From the NCBI RefSeq assembly GCF_027744825.2, contig NC_071339.1, positions 25,708,501 through 25,772,500 of the forward strand: 64,000 nucleotides of DNA, in the 5' to 3' direction. Position 1 is the stretch's first letter. Each line of letters begins with the position of its first letter. The notes beneath the pieces are model-generated. The model had not been told where the DNA came from, searched no databases, and was given only the letters and a program-made list of their open reading frames with translations. This DNA is from Synchiropus splendidus. Taxonomy: Eukaryota; Chordata; Actinopteri; Syngnathiformes; Callionymidae. Positions 59,468-64,000 of the stretch are shown one piece after another. The position numbers and the translations under genes were made by a program.

Positions 59468-62400
59468 GATAGTGGCATTTATAATCCTCCAAACATGGAG
59501 AGAAAACATTCAGTGAGCAGTCAGGGTTTTAGTCTGAGCTGAGCAAGAAAGAAGGAGTTTATTGACAAATGAATAAACAGTTATGCAGGAATCCGGTGGA
59601 TCTCAGGACGCTGCACAGTCCACAGCACTGTAATGAAGCAGATACTGGTGTCCCAGAGCCAGTGCTGTGAATGTGGGCCTACTGGTCGCAGGGATCGGCT
59701 GCTCCTGAAGACAGAAAGACATGAGGGAAGGAGGATGCAGACACATTAGACAAATAGTGGTCAGCAAAAGTTGAGATTGATGACCAAGAAGCTGCTTTCC
59801 GAGATACTCCCTTGAAAGCAGCCACAGATGTTGCCAGCCTTCTGGTCGAGTGTGCTCTCAGGGATTCTGGTGCCTGTTTTCCCCCTGTCTCATCGGCTTT
59901 CATGATGGCAATTCTAAGCCAATATGACAACCTGTGAGGGGACAGTGCCTGCCCCTTCTTACCACCTGCGAGAGCCACCCACAGACTGTCCGTCTTTCTG
60001 AATGGTGGGACTCGATCCAGTTAAGCTATTAGCGCTCTAACCGGACACATTTTGTGTAAACGCTCATGCTCCTCGTCTAAATGGGGAGGAGGGCAGAAAG
60101 TCTTTACTGACAAGGTGCTGACCTGTGAAGAAAAAGAGAGACATTAAGTGCAAAGTCAGGGTTGGGTCTAAGTGACACCACTGAGTCATTGTCACCAAAA
60201 GAGATGCTATCAGGGCAGATGGAAAAAGAACTCAGCTCTCCCACTCTCTTTGCTGAAGCTAAGGCTATAAGAGCCTCCTTGTAAGCTGCTAGCTCCAAGT
60301 GGCTCAAAAGGGGCTTCGGAGAGTGAATTGAGTACCAGCTGCAGGTCCCATTAGTGACATAAAGGTCTTGAGGTTGGTCTAAGCCTTTTCAATGTGACGA
60401 CCTTCGGAACGACTCCAGATCCCACTGACGCAGATCTGATCCAGGTGGCCTCCCCAGCCTGACAGAGATGCATCTGCAAAGACTTGTAAAGAAGTGTTTT
60501 GACAATCCAAGGATACAGTGCGATGGAGGTTTGAAGCAGAGTTCCCAAACTTCACATCTCTCAGAGCTCGTGGAGACACATTGACAATGTCAGCTGTGTG
60601 AAGGGGAGAACGCTGGCCGGTGTAAGGCGGTCCTGACCCGAGACTGAGTCCAGCATGACCCCCAGGAAGGTTGTGCTCTGACTGGTACTCAGCGCGCTTT
60701 TGAGGTTTACTCTGAACCTCAATATCGCGATGTGCTCCAACACCAAGCTGGTGTGCGCTCATGACTCCTGTTTGGACCTGGCTAGAATCAACCAGTAGTC
60801 CAAGTACGTCAGAATCCTCAGACCCTGTCTCCTTAGTGGTTTGAGCCCCGCCTCCACACACTTGGCGAAGGTGCCATGCACAAGAGAGCTGTATGTACAC
60901 CTGACTCTAGCCCAAACCGGAAAAACTTCTTTTGACACTGCCAAACCGCGTTGTGGAAGTAGGCGTCTGCAAGATCGATGGAGGTCATCCACTCTCGATC
61001 AAACCGCTATCTGGTCATGAATTGGTTCAGACTGAGGTCCACAACAGGTCTCCACTCTCCTGTCTTCTTGGGTTCCAGAAAGTACCTGGAGTAAAATCCA
61101 GTGTCGGAGGAACGCTTTGTCACTAGCTTGATTACTTCCGTTGACAGGGGAGCGTGGACCTCCTCCATCAGACATGACCGCTGGTTCTCTGAGTTCACCC
61201 AGGTCCACGTGGTGTCGCAGAACCTAGGGGTTGACTGTGAAACTGAAGGGTGTGTCAATGAGCGAGTATCTTCTCGATCCATATGGTCAGGTGTGGAGAC
61301 AGGAGCACAGGAGCGGTCCACCGGGGTGGGTCCAGGACGAAGGGGCTGTCGGTGCTCACCGCCCACTCCTCTGGGGACATCAAGTCCTGATGGTTCTTCA
61401 AAAACAAACAGGGCACCGAAACTTGCAGTGTATCTAGATCTAAAACTGCAATTCTCCTAAGATGGAGTCCCAAGAGACCGGCCCAATCATCCTCAGAAAG
61501 AGATGACTCTGTAGATGATGATGTCCTACTTGCCTCTGACAGGTTTGGAGGGCTGCAGAGAACAGAATCGCAGACAGACATTGCATCAGACATCGTGCGA
61601 GGGAGCTGAGAACAGAGCTGGTCTGGTACGCAGCGCCTACTGTGTGATACTCTGAAGAGGTGGCTTTCGCGGTCCTGTGGTGACCCCTACTGGAAACTTG
61701 CGAGTCTGAGGAATAAGAAGAGTGAATGGCAGAATTGAAACTCTTCTGAATTTTGGCTGGAACCGGGATCTGTTGAGAACCGGGAAAGAGTGACGACTAT
61801 GCTTCTTGTTGTGGAGAAGCAGTGGAAAAAAAAAAAACAACGTAACGTCTTAGCTCCAGAAACTTCCCCAGGGACAGTTCTGGCGTCAGGGACAAGGAGG
61901 CAGAGAGACCGTTACTATACTGATCGGTCTCCTGAGACGATGTCAAACAAACAAATTTTTGTAGCCGGAGTTCGCACTGACTGGAACCGGAAGAGAACTT
62001 GACGGGTGATAAACCCTAATTTTGGGCAGAGAAGAAACAGACCCAAAACCAAAGTAAGGCATCGACTTTGGTTTAGATGCATACATTTAGACACAAAGTT
62101 TTCTTCCTATGCTTTTGGAGGGAGCTGAGGTGAAAGCAGCCAATTGGTCTCTCCAAGAGGAGCATCGATGACCAACGCGGCTATGATCCGGACAGCTGGG
62201 CTCATTCCGCCCCTTTGATCAGCGACGGTGTTCCCCGTGGGAGGCAGCTGTGTGTGGAGGAGGCGCCGCGAGCAGTGCACCACGTCGACGGACTGTTGAA
62301 TCTCCAAAATCTCTGGTGGAGTGAGAGAGGTTCTGCGATGGTTGAGCCTCTCCACGGAGCTCATAAAGAGCGCGATGATGTTCTCAAGTGCATGAGTTGG

Positions 62401-62885
62401 TTGCCGATGGTGTAGACACCATTCCACTGCGCGAGGGTGGCTCTGTCAGTGCCGGGTGGCATGGTCACTCCTCAGGGGTGAGGTCGAGTACCTGTAGCGA
62501 GCACATCGCGCATAACGGCTAGTTGTGGGCACACAACATGCGGTCGTGCCCTGTGTGTAGTCTCGCCATCCAACGCCAGCAGGCCGTTAGTGAAGTGGGA
62601 TGATTCTTGAGCTGGCGGTGGAGAGAGAGCTCAACTTCGATACGACGGACAGCGGATGCCATGAGGCACGGGTGAAGATCATGCCGGAACCTGCCTGACT
62701 CCACCACACGGAACTCAGACAACTCTGCGAACAGATTCTCCGGGTCCACCTCATAGCAGCGTCTGGCTCTCGTCAAACTCATCCCATGGCTTGGAACTTC
62801 AACACAACACTCAAACTCATCCCATGGCTTAGAAGCAGGAAATGTGGAAAGGTTTGGCTGATTGTAGGCCAGTCGCAGCGCCCTG
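59468..62885 (-). mobile_element. DIRS element 2, copy B
   Basis: This is the counterpart of 33,225-36,629. The recombinase lies at 59,679-60,388, with 15 bp present that copy A has lost. The YR to RNase H deletion junction lies near 60,388. RT with YLDYW lies at 60,759-61,208, and the fingers plus upstream region are open for 119 residues at 61,007-61,366, a longer frame than in copy A. The upstream ORF is at 61,255-61,593 and the unknown ORF at 62,107-62,782. Confidence 0.87.
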
Positions 62886-63204
62886 TTCTTAGAGGTTTAG
62901 TGTTGAATATACTAGAAAGAGTGTTTTTTCCTATGACAGGTAATAAGTAATGTTAGTTGATGTTAATTTAGGTCATGTTTTCATGTTCTGAGGCTATTCT
63001 GATCAGGGACTGAACAGTGCTGATAACGCGTTTTCAGCCCGAGAGAAGCTCGGTTTCTGACCAGGAAAAGAGTCGTTGATAACCCACTGAAATACAGTTC
63101 AGAATGGTAGATTTAGTGCTGAATACACTAGAAAGAGTGTTTTTCCTTTCGTTGCAGGTGAAATTTTCATGTTCTGAGTGCCCCCTAAGCAGTGAGTGAA
63201 CAGA
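62886..63204. repeat. Diverged satellite monomers before Harbinger, copy B
   Basis: This is the counterpart of 36,630-36,951. It reads CAGCCCGAGAG, nearer the array consensus, where copy A has CAGCACGAGAG. Confidence 0.86.
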
Positions 63205-63207
63205 TAA

Positions 63208-64000
63208 AGGTACTTGGACTTCGGCGAGCGACACAACTGATTTGCATCCAAAGTCAATGGAATTGGGCGATTGACGGCGATCAGCAGCGACCAACATGGC
63301 CGCGACACGACTGGGATGTGCGACGCTACGCGATTTGAGCTACATACTACGATTCCGGCTCCTCAAGATGACACAACTGAGCTACTGTGACAGTCGCAGT
63401 AGTTCAATTTTTTTGAACTACTGCGACCAGTCGCTGTACCATTGACGTCCCTAGTGAGTTGTGATATTTATCATTTTGCTTAATATACGTAGTGCACGCG
63501 CTATAGTGGCTGTATTGTTGGGATATTAAACATAAATATTTACCTTTCCTTCAGTGGAGATCTGCAAAAAAATGGAAGGGACTCAGGGATAAATACATGA
63601 GAGAGATGAGGAAGGCCATGGAGAAAAAGAATGGGTCAGCAGCATCCAGCCAGTTAAAGTGGAGGAGGTTCGCCGTCCTCTCCTTCCTGGACCCCTTCAT
63701 CACCCCGAGGGAGACGTCGGGGAACATGACTGCAGCAGCAGCACCACCACCACCACCAGCAGCAGGTAATAGTTGTTGTTGAGAATCTAAATACTTGCTA
63801 TATTACAGTGTAATCTGCTTTCTGAATAGGAAACATAATCACACTATGTTCTCATTTTACAGAAACATGCCATCATGTTGATGATGAGGAAGAGGAGGAA
63901 TTTGAAGAAACCCTTGATGAAGGTACAGAGGTGGAACCTCCTGCTTCCTCATCTGGTGCTGATGCTGCTGCGTCACCTCCTCCACCTTCACCTGCCACTG
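63208..64000. mobile_element. PIF/Harbinger transposon, copy B (cut by window end)
   Basis: It begins at AGGTACTTGG after TAA at 63,205-63,207, has the same hairpin at 63,393-63,427, and extends past the window. The transposase side is not visible. Confidence 0.92.
63555..64000 (+). pseudogene. Harbinger MADF/BESS gene, copy B (partial)
   Basis: Exon 1 (63,555-63,765) and the start of exon 2 (from 63,863) show no change noticed by eye from copy A. Splice signals are kept. The rest lies beyond the window. It lacks the first half of MADF, as in copy A. Confidence 0.85.

Larger units (their letters stand above)
49568..64000. repeat. Transposon composite, copy B of the large tandem duplication
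   Basis: This is the second copy of 23,319-37,744, colinear throughout and truncated by the window end inside the Harbinger MADF gene. It keeps the 15 bp lost from copy A near 33,768 (here 60,012-60,026) and has 6 bp extra near 55,250. All element disruptions seen in copy A, including the 75-bp RT inversion, are shared, so they arose before the duplication. Confidence 0.96.

Overview
The window is eukaryotic repeat DNA and contains no host gene I can identify. A teleost fish, probably a cypriniform, fits best. The reasons are degenerate DIRS-type tyrosine-recombinase retroelements, a PIF/Harbinger DNA transposon whose accessory gene has spliceosomal introns, long GT, TA and GA microsatellites, and a satellite with CpG-decay variants. 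The organism call is an inference from the element families. No bacterial operon, rRNA, tRNA or CRISPR array is present.

Layout. Bases 1-23,318 (array A) are a tandem satellite with a 188-bp monomer, about 124 copies, patched together from blocks duplicated at 376 bp to about 8 kb. Bases 23,319-39,919 (insert A) are mobile elements nested in an older, diverged version of the same satellite. In order they are: a damaged DIRS recombinase remnant (23,560-24,460, minus), a longer DIRS copy (25,083-29,380, minus), about 2.2 old monomers (29,380-29,806), a GT microsatellite, a possible LTR-like promoter unit (29,880-31,430, minus), a second AT-rich tandem repeat of about 152 bp (31,545-32,720), a second DIRS copy (33,225-36,629, minus), about 1.7 old monomers (36,630-36,951), and a 2,965-bp Harbinger element (36,952-39,916) flanked by TAA duplications. 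Array B (39,920-49,567, about 51 monomers) follows. Then insert A is repeated almost exactly as insert B (49,568 to the window end) at an offset of 26.24-26.26 kb.

The window is therefore part of a tandem [satellite array + transposon composite] repeat of about 26.25 kb. The satellite arm varies strongly in length (at least 23.3 kb in A, 9.6 kb in B), while the transposon arm is nearly constant. Array B contains blocks of array A in the same general order with material missing, so satellite unequal exchange and the larger duplication have acted separately.

Coding content is all transposon-derived. The DIRS copies carry recognisable reverse transcriptase, RNase H and tyrosine recombinase segments broken by frameshifts, deletions and one small inversion. 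The Harbinger element has a transposase gene (minus) with one nonsense codon and a deletion of the last catalytic region. Facing it is a MADF/BESS accessory gene (plus) whose last three exons still splice in frame. Nothing here looks like a new defence or metabolic system. The noteworthy points are the composite repeat, the exact Harbinger insertion into a satellite monomer, the identical DIRS-satellite junction seen twice, and the palindromes carried by both satellites.
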